Source: Deltaproteobacteria bacterium
GTDB taxonomy: Bacteria > Desulfobacterota > Desulfarculia > Adiutricales > Adiutricaceae
Direction: 5' to 3'
Length of the DNA: 17,760 nt
Assembly (NCBI GenBank): GCA_031279155.1
Contig: JAITJB010000052.1
Coordinates: 1 to 17,760 of the forward strand
Shown piece after piece: positions 1-6,326 of the stretch; position 1 is the stretch's first letter; every line of letters begins with the position of its first letter. The notes beneath the pieces are model-generated. The model was not told where the DNA came from, made no database searches, and saw only the letters and a list, made by a program, of their open reading frames with translations. The translations under genes were made by a program, and so were the position numbers.

Positions 1-178
1 CCATCAGATTAGGCTCCATTTAGCTTTTGAGGGCTACCCCATTTTGGGCGACAACCTATACGGCGGACCAAGCGCCCCGAGACTAATGCTACGGGCTTCG
101 GGCTTAAAGTTTCGGCACCCTGGTAACGGCCAGATAATGGTCCTAGGCGGGCCCTGGCCAGAATCTGATGAGAGCTAA
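1..178 (+). CDS. RluA-family pseudouridine synthase, C-terminal fragment (5' end outside window)
   Basis: The reading frame starting at base 2 is open to TAA at 176-178 and gives 58 residues beginning HQIRLHLAFEGYPILGDNLY. This matches the conserved C-terminal block of RluA-type enzymes (consensus H-Q-I-R-x-H-L-A, then G-H/Y-P-I-L-G-D-x-L-Y-G), followed by the usual RLMLRA and L-x-F-x-HP segments. Family members isomerise uridine to pseudouridine in 23S rRNA or tRNA; the catalytic Asp lies upstream and is not in the window. The short tail after the HP segment suggests a standard-length enzyme. It converges on the zinc-ribbon gene with only 13 bases between stop codons. Which rRNA or tRNA position it modifies (RluA, RluC or RluD type) cannot be decided from this fragment. 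Confidence 0.87.
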   Translation, partial: HQIRLHLAFEGYPILGDNLYGGPSAPRLMLRASGLKFRHPGNGQIMVLGGPWPESDES

Positions 179-191
179 CCAGGGCCTACGT

Positions 192-521
192 TTAGGAAGA
201 TTCTGGGTCTCGCTCGCGCTCTGAATCTAGTTCTGAATCTGGCTCAGAATCTTGTACGAGCTCAGGCTCAGCCGCCCCCGGCGGGGCCGGACGGGCCGCG
301 CCGGGGTTTAGACCTAGGCATTTTTCGGCAAACTGGCACCATTTGGCGCAGCCCTCATTGAGCTTGGGGTTGGGGAAAATATGACCACAACCGGCGCAGC
401 GGCGCCGGGCGTCGTCTTTAAAAAATTCCACCCTAGCCCCACAAGCCGGGCAAGTAATTTCAAATATGTCTCCGGGTCGCCAAAAGGCTGTGTTTTGGCC
501 CGGACATACGGTTACGGCCAT
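192..521 (-). CDS. Small zinc-ribbon protein with acidic C-terminal tail
   Basis: The 109-residue protein has eight cysteines in its first 68 residues: C6, C24-x2-C27, C42-x2-C45, then C58, C62 and C68. The C24-C45 set forms a classic zinc ribbon (CPAC...CAGC). From memory, the block with CPGQ, W-x-PGDIFE and GCAxxCQFAExCLG resembles the N-terminal zinc domain attached to HD-domain phosphohydrolases of anaerobic deltaproteobacteria; here the HD domain is missing and the protein ends in a Ser/Asp/Glu-rich tail. The start is supported by GGGAG six bases upstream. It lies 70 bases downstream of the 4Fe-4S gene on the same strand, so co-transcription is likely. The tail is encoded by 12-bp repeats. 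Function unknown; metal binding is the only supportable role. Confidence 0.72.
   Translation of the reverse strand: MAVTVCPGQNTAFWRPGDIFEITCPACGARVEFFKDDARRRCAGCGHIFPNPKLNEGCAKWCQFAEKCLGLNPGAARPAPPGAAEPELVQDSEPDSELDSERERDPESS
220..255 (-). repeat. 12-bp tandem repeat, three units, in-frame
   Basis: Three degenerate 12-bp units (plus-strand forms TCTGAATCTAGT, TCTGAATCTGGC, TCAGAATCTTGT) encode the repeated Asp-Ser-Glu pattern in the tail of the zinc-ribbon protein. A 12-bp period keeps the frame, so copy-number change would only lengthen or shorten the acidic tail. Confidence 0.7.
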
Positions 522-591
522 CTAACTCTCCCTTCAGTCGCTTGGGAGCTTTATACTAGCAAGAAATATTCAAGCCAGACAGTTTTCTGTT

Positions 592-1425
592 TTAGTAGCC
601 TACACCCGCCTCAAGGGTTAATGATTCGGCCTCTAACTCCCCATCGGGACTAAAGATCCAGCCCTTTAAGGCCACATCAAGGCGGTTTGATTGGGCTAAG
701 ACTTTTTTGGCTAGGTGCCAAAATCCCTGACAGCAGTGGACGCTCATGATGGGCAGCCAAAGCTCAGCGATTTTAGGGTGCTTTTGCAATATGGTCGTTA
801 GCTTTATCTCGTATAATGACCAATCACCCAATTTAGGGCAGCCTATGATCAGAGATTTATCGAGGCCTAAAAACCTCTCCCGAAAATCTAAGGCGGCCGC
901 CATGGCGCAGTCGGCGGCTAATACCAATATAGCCCGGTCAAAAAATGGGGCCGCAGGGCTAACTAGCTCAAGCTTAATAGGCCAAGAAGATAGATTTGGG
1001 AGGGTTTGATTATACTCGCGGGTTTTCATTGGTGAGGAAGCGGGTATTGAAGCTTGTGGAGAAGCTTTTGAAGTATCTTGTAAGGTAACTTCAGAATTCA
1101 CTAATGAAACGTCAAAGGCCTTAGACAAACGCCGGACGATTTTAAGGGCCCCTTTGGGGCAATGGGCTAGGCAGGCGCCTAAACCATCACACAGGGCCTC
1201 GGAAGCCAAATGGACCCGGCCATTTTTAATGGTCAGGGCCCCTTCGGCGCAGCCCGGGAGACACTGCCCGCAGCCGTCGCAAAGTAAGGGATCGATTTCA
1301 ACGATATCCCTTAAAGCCGTTGGGCTTAGATCGGGGTAAATTCCGCCATGACATGGACTACCATGACATGGACTGCCCTGACATGGACTACCCTTGGGGG
1401 CCGGAGAGCTAACTAGATTTTTCAT
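592..1425 (-). CDS. 4Fe-4S dicluster ferredoxin-domain protein
   Basis: 277 residues. After a Pro/Cys/His-rich N-terminal extension (1-30), a bacterial ferredoxin fold carries cluster site C49-x2-C52-x2-C55-x3-C59. The second site keeps C79, C85 and C89 but has Leu in place of the second Cys (CDGLGAC), which is usual in this family as I recall it. A C-terminal domain (about 150-277) has further conserved-looking cysteines in AADC, IGCPKLGD and VHCCQGF. Such proteins are widespread in anaerobes and presumed to be cytoplasmic electron-transfer or metal-binding proteins; no reaction is established that I know of. The start is strongly supported by GGAGG five bases before ATG. The N-terminal 15-bp repeat (SPCHG units) is odd and not part of the family core. 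It probably forms an operon with the zinc-ribbon gene. Confidence 0.8.
   Translation of the reverse strand: MKNLVSSPAPKGSPCQGSPCHGSPCHGGIYPDLSPTALRDIVEIDPLLCDGCGQCLPGCAEGALTIKNGRVHLASEALCDGLGACLAHCPKGALKIVRRLSKAFDVSLVNSEVTLQDTSKASPQASIPASSPMKTREYNQTLPNLSSWPIKLELVSPAAPFFDRAILVLAADCAMAAALDFRERFLGLDKSLIIGCPKLGDWSLYEIKLTTILQKHPKIAELWLPIMSVHCCQGFWHLAKKVLAQSNRLDVALKGWIFSPDGELEAESLTLEAGVGY
1346..1390 (-). repeat. 15-bp tandem repeat, three units, in-frame
   Basis: Three contiguous 15-bp units (plus strand CCATGACATGGACTA, CCATGACATGGACTG, CCCTGACATGGACTA) encode SPCQG-SPCHG-SPCHG near the N-terminus of the 4Fe-4S protein. The first two units each contain the near-perfect palindrome CCATG-A-CATGG. 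The repeat places Cys at residues 15, 20 and 25, two of them followed by His. Confidence 0.85.
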
Positions 1426-1428
1426 AGG

Positions 1429-1436
1429 AACCTCCT
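1429..1436 (-). promoter_or_regulatory. Strong Shine-Dalgarno of the 4Fe-4S gene
   Basis: The minus strand reads AAAGGAGG then TTCCT before ATG, the most complete Shine-Dalgarno in the window. It fixes the start so that the cysteine-rich repeat is part of the protein. Confidence 0.75.
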
Positions 1437-1462
1437 TTCAGGCCAGTCCATCATCACATATT

Positions 1463-1491
1463 AAAATAAGCATCTCATTGATGGCGATCAA
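1463..1491 (-). promoter_or_regulatory. Possible sigma70-type promoter for the 4Fe-4S / zinc-ribbon operon
   Basis: On the minus strand TTGATC (1486-1491) and TATTTT (1463-1468) are separated by 17 bases. Each hexamer matches consensus at four of six positions, so the call is weak. It is placed plausibly: downstream of the terminator of the ATPase gene and about 38 bases before the ATG. Confidence 0.33.
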
Positions 1492-1546
1492 GAGAAAGAA
1501 AAAAAATCATGGCATTATCAAGGTTTACCCGGGCTTTTTTTTGGGC

Positions 1547-1579
1547 AAAAAAAATCACCCAAGTTTTAGCCTAGGTGAT
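1547..1579 (-). terminator. Rho-independent terminator of the ATPase gene
   Basis: On the minus strand the arms ATCACC and GGTGAT (1574-1579 and 1554-1559) extend inward by four pairs, two of them G-U, around a CTAAAA loop, and are followed by eight T residues (plus-strand A run, 1547-1554). It lies about 90 bases past the ATPase stop codon and before the 4Fe-4S gene, so it separates the two transcription units. Confidence 0.7.
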
Positions 1580-1671
1580 GCTCTTTTAGCTAGTTGTTGA
1601 AAAGGTGTTGGGAAGGGGCAAATTGGTGAGCGTAAGATTAAGATAGCGCTTAGTTTTAGGTAGCCAGTAAG

Positions 1672-2760
1672 TTAAAGACTTTTGTCCGTGCGCCTCGAAG
1701 GCACGCCAAAGACCGTCTCTAAAATCAGGCTGTGGTCGTCCCAGGGCAGATCAAACGGCACGGTCCCAACCCTATTGGGGCCCAATATCCTCACGTGGCG
1801 AGGGGGCACGCTAGCTACCACCAAGGAGCTTTGGGTGGTCACGATAAACTGAGTCTTGGGGAAGACCTCTAAGAGGTCTGGCAAAATACACGTTTGCCAC
1901 GATGGATGAAGGTGGAGATCGACCTCGTCGATCATGACAATGGCCGGGGAATCTAAAACCGATTCCGGATAAATGTTGCCGTTGGCCTGGGCCATGCGCC
2001 TGGCTAGATCGATTGACAGCCCTAAAACCGACTGAAAGCCGTGACTGAGCTGGCTGAGCCGGAAATAATGATCTGAGAGCGTATCCTTTAAAACCAACTC
2101 CCGACCGCTGTCGTCAAGACAAGGGGAATCGTAGCGATGGTTCATCATCCTGACGATGACGTCTTTAACGGCTTGGAGTTCTCGCAGACGGAAGCCTAGG
2201 TCTTTGTTGGCCCTAACATGGCGGGCTTCCTGGATATCGAGAGATTTAAACCACTTTAAAGTTGAGATGTAGTCTAATTTTGGCAAAAAGCCATTTTTAA
2301 AGGCGGCTTTGTCATCTAAAATGTAATCATCATTTTTAAGTCTAACATCATCAGGGTAAAAAGTTCGATCTGAAGAGTAGCAAACCAGGATAGGAAAGAC
2401 AACTTGGCTTTTTTCAATGGTTTGAGCCAATTGCATGTAATCGTTATGCAGAACATTTAAAACGCCGTCGTAACCCGACCTAACTATGCATTCAAAACTC
2501 CGCAAATCAAATTCAATCTTATATTTTATATAGTCGTATTTAGAGCCCTTCTTGAGATCGTCTTCTTTAAATGAATTTATCAGTATACCAGCTTTTTTCG
2601 ATAAGATATTAAGTAAAGAAAGAAAAATGGATAGAGAATCTAGGATAGCAGTTTTACCAGAGCCGTTGGGGCCGGTAATAACGGTTACGCGCTCATCGAA
2701 CTCAATATCAGCCTCATCGAAGCATCGATAATTTTCTAAGACCAATCTCTTGACAAACAT
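1672..2760 (-). CDS. Solitary RecF/AAA-type ATPase (AAA_15/AAA_21-like, COG3950-type)
   Basis: 362 residues with an ABC-type split ATPase layout: N-terminal strand-turn typical of RecF/SMC-like proteins, Walker A GPNGSGKT at 30-37, signature-like LSHGFQS at about 238-244, Walker B IVMIDE at 274-279 followed by the D-loop-type VDLHLHP, and a switch segment TTQS at 308-311 where many relatives have TTHS. The length suits a compact ATPase with a short insert and no fused TOPRIM or nuclease domain. Such ATPases occur in anti-phage modules (Septu PtuA, OLD/Gabija GajA, retron effectors) but also alone. No partner nuclease gene is adjacent. The 5' third is visibly more AT-rich than neighbouring genes, suggesting acquisition by transfer. 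Start ATG is preceded by GGAG at a long spacing of about 10 bases. Family sure; role unknown. Confidence 0.8.
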   Translation of the reverse strand: MFVKRLVLENYRCFDEADIEFDERVTVITGPNGSGKTAILDSLSIFLSLLNILSKKAGILINSFKEDDLKKGSKYDYIKYKIEFDLRSFECIVRSGYDGVLNVLHNDYMQLAQTIEKSQVVFPILVCYSSDRTFYPDDVRLKNDDYILDDKAAFKNGFLPKLDYISTLKWFKSLDIQEARHVRANKDLGFRLRELQAVKDVIVRMMNHRYDSPCLDDSGRELVLKDTLSDHYFRLSQLSHGFQSVLGLSIDLARRMAQANGNIYPESVLDSPAIVMIDEVDLHLHPSWQTCILPDLLEVFPKTQFIVTTQSSLVVASVPPRHVRILGPNRVGTVPFDLPWDDHSLILETVFGVPSRRTDKSL

Positions 2761-2855
2761 TTTTCATAGTCTCCGGACGGATGAGATATATTGCGGTTGT
2801 CCGGTATCTGGCCTAACCCAAAAACCAAGGCTGTTTTAACGGTCCGTATGCTTCA

Positions 2856-2884
2856 ATTCTAAAATCCCGATAGTTCCCTGATAA
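2856..2884 (-). promoter_or_regulatory. Possible promoter of the ATPase gene
   Basis: On the minus strand TTATCA (2879-2884) and TAGAAT (2856-2861) are 17 bases apart, matching consensus at four and five of six positions. The -35 hexamer lies inside the 11-bp repeat array. A transcript from here would have a leader of about 90 bases. Confidence 0.4.
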
Positions 2885-2912
2885 TCCCCCGATAGTCCCC
2901 TCATAGTCCTTA
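2869..2912. repeat. 11-bp tandem repeat, four degenerate units
   Basis: Successive 11-bp units read GATAGTTCCCT, GATAATCCCCC, GATAGTCCCCT and CATAGTCCTTA. The period is close to one helical turn, so identical bases face the same side of the DNA, as in a cooperative protein-binding array. It is non-coding and overlaps the -35 and upstream part of the putative ATPase promoter. Confidence 0.65.
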
Positions 2913-3048
2913 GTTCTTTAGAGACAAACCCACAAAGGCTTGAGTAAAAGGCTTGAGCATTACAATAAACTTAGGCACGCTAGAAAATTGACAAAAACAA
3001 TTTTTATAAACAACCCAACTATAGCATAATCTCCATGACAAACCAAAT

Positions 3049-3087
3049 AAAAAAAACGGTAAAATCTAAACTGCACACGTTTTTTTT
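3049..3087. repeat. A8CG / CGT8 inverted repeat
   Basis: AAAAAAAACG (3049-3058) and CGTTTTTTTT (3078-3087) are perfect 10-base complements separated by 19 bases. As RNA this could act as a weak bidirectional terminator, but the arms are almost all A-U and the loop is large, so it may equally be compositional. Confidence 0.35.
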
Positions 3088-3112
3088 CTAGCCCACAGAC
3101 AAGGCAAACAAG

Positions 3113-3137
3113 ACCTTTCCGTTTTAAAGGTTTTTTT
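3113..3137 (+). terminator. Orphan plus-strand intrinsic terminator
   Basis: ACCTTT (3113-3118) and AAAGGT (3126-3131) form a six-pair stem with a seven-base loop, followed by further T residues to 3137. No plus-strand gene lies upstream in this divergent intergenic region, so it may end an unannotated small RNA or shield the downstream promoter from read-through. Confidence 0.52.
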
Positions 3138-3241
3138 GATTCAGGGCTCCAGTTATTGCCTATATCACTAATATATTTTATATCTATAATTTAGTACCTA
3201 CAGCCACTCAAGATCCTGGTAAGGGCTATTTCTTCTATTTT

Positions 3242-3271
3242 TTGACAAGGATCTTTTATTTAAGGTAGAAT
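3242..3271 (+). promoter_or_regulatory. Strong sigma70-type promoter for the acyltransferase unit
   Basis: A perfect TTGACA (3242-3247) lies 18 bases before TAGAAT (3266-3271), five of six to consensus. Predicted transcription start is near 3278, about 40 bases before the 39-codon ORF. This and the promoter at 16410-16439 are the best promoters in the window. Confidence 0.65.
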
Positions 3272-3317
3272 AGCCAGATATCTGCCTTAAGACGGCCTGA
3301 CTTAAAAAGGCCAAGCT

Positions 3318-3437
3318 ATGGCAACATTAACTAATAAAGGCCAGATGTTGATGACAATCCAACCGACGGGCTCCTGCGGCTTTAATCTTAATGATAGCTA
3401 TAAAAAACAGCCCAAGCCTTATCTTTCAATCCGATGA
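3318..3437 (+). CDS. 39-residue ORF translationally coupled to the acyltransferase
   Basis: ATG at 3318 opens a frame ending in TGA at 3435-3437, which overlaps the acyltransferase ATG (3434-3436) in the classic ATGA coupling arrangement. AAAAGG lies seven bases before the ATG and a near-consensus promoter lies 40 bases further up. The product starts MATLTNKGQMLMTIQ and ends KPYLSIR; it is polar with one Cys, no signal peptide and no membrane segment. I do not recognise it. The SD sits in a small GGCCT/AGGCC hairpin (3294-3312), so translation could be regulated. It may be a small protein or a leader ORF feeding ribosomes to the acyltransferase, which has no SD of its own outside this ORF. 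Expression is inferred from signals only. Confidence 0.5.
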   Translation: MATLTNKGQMLMTIQPTGSCGFNLNDSYKKQPKPYLSIR

Positions 3438-4354
3438 GATCCACCAAAGAACGGGCGGCTTTAGCCGCTTTTATGGCTTTAACTTTTCCCTTAGCTTGGC
3501 TACCACTTTCTTTGGCTTCGGCCATAGGCGCTTTAGGCGGGACCTTATTTTACTATCTAGTTCCTAGCCGCCGAAAGATTGCCGTGGATAATATCCGCGA
3601 AGCTATCAAAAACCAGGCCTTAGACCCAAACCTAAACCCCATGACCACGGCCCGGCGCTCTTTTGCCAACTTAGGCCGCACGGCCATGGAGAGCTTAAGA
3701 ATTCTTCACCGGGGCATAGACTCCTTCCGAAGCCTCTATGAAGTCAGCGGGGGCCAGGGGGTCAAAGAGATCGTTAGCTATGCCCGAGAGCACGGTCAAG
3801 GCATGATCTTCTTAACGGCCCACACCGGCAATTGGGAACTTACCACCTTACTGATAACCGAAGAATTTGATTTTAGAGCCGCCGTCGTGGCCCGCACCCA
3901 AGGACCGATTTCTGATAGCGTACTGAGCCGAATCCGGACCCAAGGCGGCAACAAAGTGATCCTCAAGCACGAAGGGGCCAAGGTAATGCTCAAACACCTT
4001 AGGTCAGGGGGGGTGTTGGGGACGCTGTTTGACCAAGCCGATATCGTTGGCCCAGGAGGCGCCAAAATAATATTCATGGGAAAACCAGCTCTGACCACAC
4101 TAGGCCCACTCAAGCTTGCCGCCAGGACAGGCGCGAGAGTGGTGCCGCTTTTCAGTCGCCGACAGGGCGGACGTTATTATTACGAAGTCGCCCCTGTCCT
4201 GACTCCGCCCTCAGACGGAGCCAGGGATTGGCTGGTCCCAACCGCCCAAAAATTAAATGACCTATTGGGCGATTTCATCCGCCGGTTTCCGGACCAGTGG
4301 ATGTGGGGCCACCGGCGATGGAAAATTCCTGAGAGCCGAACCGACAAGTCCTGA
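3434..4354 (+). CDS. LpxL/HtrB-family lipid A (lysophospholipid) acyltransferase
   Basis: 306 residues, the usual length for this family. The enzyme transfers a secondary acyl chain from acyl-ACP to a lipid A precursor at the inner face of the inner membrane. Visible hallmarks: a hydrophobic N-terminal anchor (about 9-42), R-R-K-I-A-V-D-N-I (about 46-54), the catalytic H-x4-E motif HTGNWE at 130-135 in LTAHTGNWEL, the TLGPLKLAARTGARVVPLF segment, and the C-terminal FPDQWMWGHRRWK block. The start overlaps the stop of the 39-codon ORF (ATGA), which supports it over internal ATGs. The RACo-like gene follows 71 bases later with its own SD. Its presence points to an LPS-bearing outer membrane. Whether it is the lauroyl (LpxL), myristoyl (LpxM) or another paralogue cannot be told. 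Confidence 0.88.
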   Translation: MRSTKERAALAAFMALTFPLAWLPLSLASAIGALGGTLFYYLVPSRRKIAVDNIREAIKNQALDPNLNPMTTARRSFANLGRTAMESLRILHRGIDSFRSLYEVSGGQGVKEIVSYAREHGQGMIFLTAHTGNWELTTLLITEEFDFRAAVVARTQGPISDSVLSRIRTQGGNKVILKHEGAKVMLKHLRSGGVLGTLFDQADIVGPGGAKIIFMGKPALTTLGPLKLAARTGARVVPLFSRRQGGRYYYEVAPVLTPPSDGARDWLVPTAQKLNDLLGDFIRRFPDQWMWGHRRWKIPESRTDKS

Positions 4355-4425
4355 TTTCCCTAAAATCAAGATTCGGAGGCTGTTAGCCTTCTTTGGTCCA
4401 CCGACCTTTCAAGGAGCTTTTTCTC

Positions 4426-6312
4426 ATGGAAACCTTCCCTATTACCTTTCTTCCCGACAATGTCACCATCGAAGCCGAAACTGGCGAAAGCTTACTTGAC
4501 GTCGCCAACAGAGGCAAAATACATATCAACGCTTCTTGCGGCGGCGAGGGCGTCTGCGGACGATGTGTGGTGGAACTGCGCGAGGGTAACGTCCAGGCTA
4601 GCCCTGGCCTATACCTTACCGACGAAGACTATCAGAGCGGCATAAGGTTAGCTTGCCGGGCCAAGGTCAATGGTCCGGCTACTTTATTTATCCCGCTGGA
4701 ATCAAGGGCTGACGCCTCCTTCTTCAAAAAGGCCACTAAGGCTGAGGAAATATTAACCGTTGAAAACCCTGACCCCATGGTCAGACAGACCTGTATCATC
4801 CTGACCCCGCCTTCGCCTGGCGACAACCAAAGCGATCTCGACCGCGTCAACGCCGCTCTCTCAGAACTTAGCTTATTTGATAACGACATCGACCTATCGG
4901 CCATGAAGCGCATGCCTAAGATCCTTAGGGAGAGCGAGTTTAAAATCAAGGTCTCCATCTTCTACGAGCTCCCCCTTCAAAACCCCGATCGCGAGCCCTA
5001 CGGGCGCATCGTTAACTTTGAACCGACAACTAGCGAAGATGATTACTACGGCTTAGCCGTGGACGTAGGCACGACCTCCATTTGGGCCCGGTTGGTAAAC
5101 CTGGCCACCGGCGAAGTTTTGCCCAGCATGGGCGATCTTAACGCTCAGATATCCTACGGCGAAGACGTCATCTCCCGCATCGTCTACGCTGGCCGCAAAG
5201 ACGGCCTTAAGCGCATCCAATCGGCGGCCATCGACACCATTAACCGCCTTTTAGATCGCTATGAAGAGCAGCTGCCTGGCTACCGCAAAAAGACCTTCAT
5301 CATGTCGGTGGCTGGCAATACCACCATGTCCCACCTTTTGATTGGTATTGACCCCAAAAACATCCGCCTCTCACCCTACGTGCCCCCGGCGGCCACCTGG
5401 CCCTCGATTAGGGCCAGCTTTTTGGGCTTAAACGTCGAGGCCCATACGGTCATGAAGGTCTTCCCTTCGGTCTCAAGCTACGTGGGCGGCGACATCGTGG
5501 CCGGGGTTTTGGCCGCCGGTCTCTATAAGAGCCCTGAACTGACGCTCTTTATCGACGTTGGTACTAACGGCGAAATCGTCATCGGTAACCAAGATTGGAT
5601 GACCTGCGCCGCCTGTTCAGCCGGTCCCGCCTTCGAGGGCGGCGGCGTGCGCTGCGGCATGCGGGCCGCTCCCGGGGCCATTGAAAACTTTCTCTATGAG
5701 CCCGCCGAAAAAAAGCACTACCTAGGCATCATCGATTCCGTCAGCCCCTCAGGCATCTGCGGCTCGGGCTTAATTAACATCGTAGCCGAACTCTTCCGGG
5801 GCGGCGTAGTCAATAAGCAGGGCCGCTTTGTCGAAAACTCCTCACCCAACGTCAGGCAGGGCCCAGATGGTTGGGAGTATCTGTTATCGCCAGCCGATCA
5901 GAGCGCCGGCGATCACGATATCGTCATAACCGAGATTGACATCGAAAACCTCATCCGGGCCAAGGGAGCTATGTTCTCTGGCTACCAGACCTTAGTTGAG
6001 GCCGTGGGCTTAGAGATGCAAGATCTCGAACGGGTCATCATCGCCGGCGGTTTTGGTCGATCCCTTAACTTAGAAAACGCCATCACCATCGGGCTCTTAC
6101 CTAACCTACCCTTGGAGCGCTTTACTTATATCGGAAATAGCTCTTTAACCGGCGCCACCTTAGCCGCCCTCTCTGGCACCATGTGGCGCAAGGCCTATGA
6201 GCTTAAACAGATGATGACTAACTTTGAGTTAAGCGACACCCCGGGCTATATGGACCGCTATATCGCCAGTCAATTTATTCCTCACACCGACGCCTCACTC
6301 TTTGACCTTTAG
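4426..6312 (+). CDS. RACo-like corrinoid activation protein (2Fe-2S ferredoxin + ASKHA ATPase)
   Basis: 628 residues from the ATG at 4426, chosen because AAGGAG lies nine bases upstream; an upstream TTG at 4393 has nothing comparable. The N-terminus is a plant-type [2Fe-2S] ferredoxin with C38-x5-C44-x2-C47-x29-C77. The C-terminal half is an acetate/sugar-kinase-Hsc70-actin type ATPase: phosphate loop DVGTT at about 213-217, a second phosphate segment around FIDVGTNGEIV, CSAGPAFEGGG, GICGSGLIN, and the adenosine segment IAGGFG. This is the layout of the reductive activators of corrinoid proteins (RACo for the acetyl-CoA pathway CoFeSP; RamA and relatives for methyltransferase corrinoids), which use ATP to drive reduction of Co(II) to Co(I). 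No corrinoid protein or methyltransferase is in the window, so the partner is unknown. Length matches the family. Confidence 0.87.
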   Translation: METFPITFLPDNVTIEAETGESLLDVANRGKIHINASCGGEGVCGRCVVELREGNVQASPGLYLTDEDYQSGIRLACRAKVNGPATLFIPLESRADASFFKKATKAEEILTVENPDPMVRQTCIILTPPSPGDNQSDLDRVNAALSELSLFDNDIDLSAMKRMPKILRESEFKIKVSIFYELPLQNPDREPYGRIVNFEPTTSEDDYYGLAVDVGTTSIWARLVNLATGEVLPSMGDLNAQISYGEDVISRIVYAGRKDGLKRIQSAAIDTINRLLDRYEEQLPGYRKKTFIMSVAGNTTMSHLLIGIDPKNIRLSPYVPPAATWPSIRASFLGLNVEAHTVMKVFPSVSSYVGGDIVAGVLAAGLYKSPELTLFIDVGTNGEIVIGNQDWMTCAACSAGPAFEGGGVRCGMRAAPGAIENFLYEPAEKKHYLGIIDSVSPSGICGSGLINIVAELFRGGVVNKQGRFVENSSPNVRQGPDGWEYLLSPADQSAGDHDIVITEIDIENLIRAKGAMFSGYQTLVEAVGLEMQDLERVIIAGGFGRSLNLENAITIGLLPNLPLERFTYIGNSSLTGATLAALSGTMWRKAYELKQMMTNFELSDTPGYMDRYIASQFIPHTDASLFDL

Positions 6313-6326
6313 GCCGCCAAAAAACC

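Larger units (their letters stand above)
2761..3317. other. Gene-poor AT-rich intergenic region between divergent genes
   Basis: No convincing protein gene is visible across 557 bases. The region holds an 11-bp repeat array overlapping a likely minus-strand promoter, a long A8/T8 inverted repeat, an orphan plus-strand terminator, a very AT-rich patch around 3160-3200, and the strong promoter of the acyltransferase unit at the right end. An 18-codon ORF at 3035-3091 has no other support. Confidence 0.6.

Noticed and set aside
577..594. ACAG-TTTT-CTGT hairpin followed by TTTT
   Set aside because: The stem is only four pairs and no plus-strand gene ends there.
2866..2912. Possible CRISPR-like or iteron array
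   Set aside because: Units are only 11 bp with no spacers, and no cas, rep or partition gene is nearby, so neither array type is supported.
2988..3010. TTGACA followed by TATAAA as a promoter for a plus-strand RNA
   Set aside because: The spacer is only 11 bases, too short for a sigma70 promoter.
4393..4425. Upstream TTG start of the RACo-like gene
   Set aside because: The ATG at 4426 has AAGGAG at good spacing and begins exactly at the ferredoxin domain; the extra 11 residues would cover the SD.
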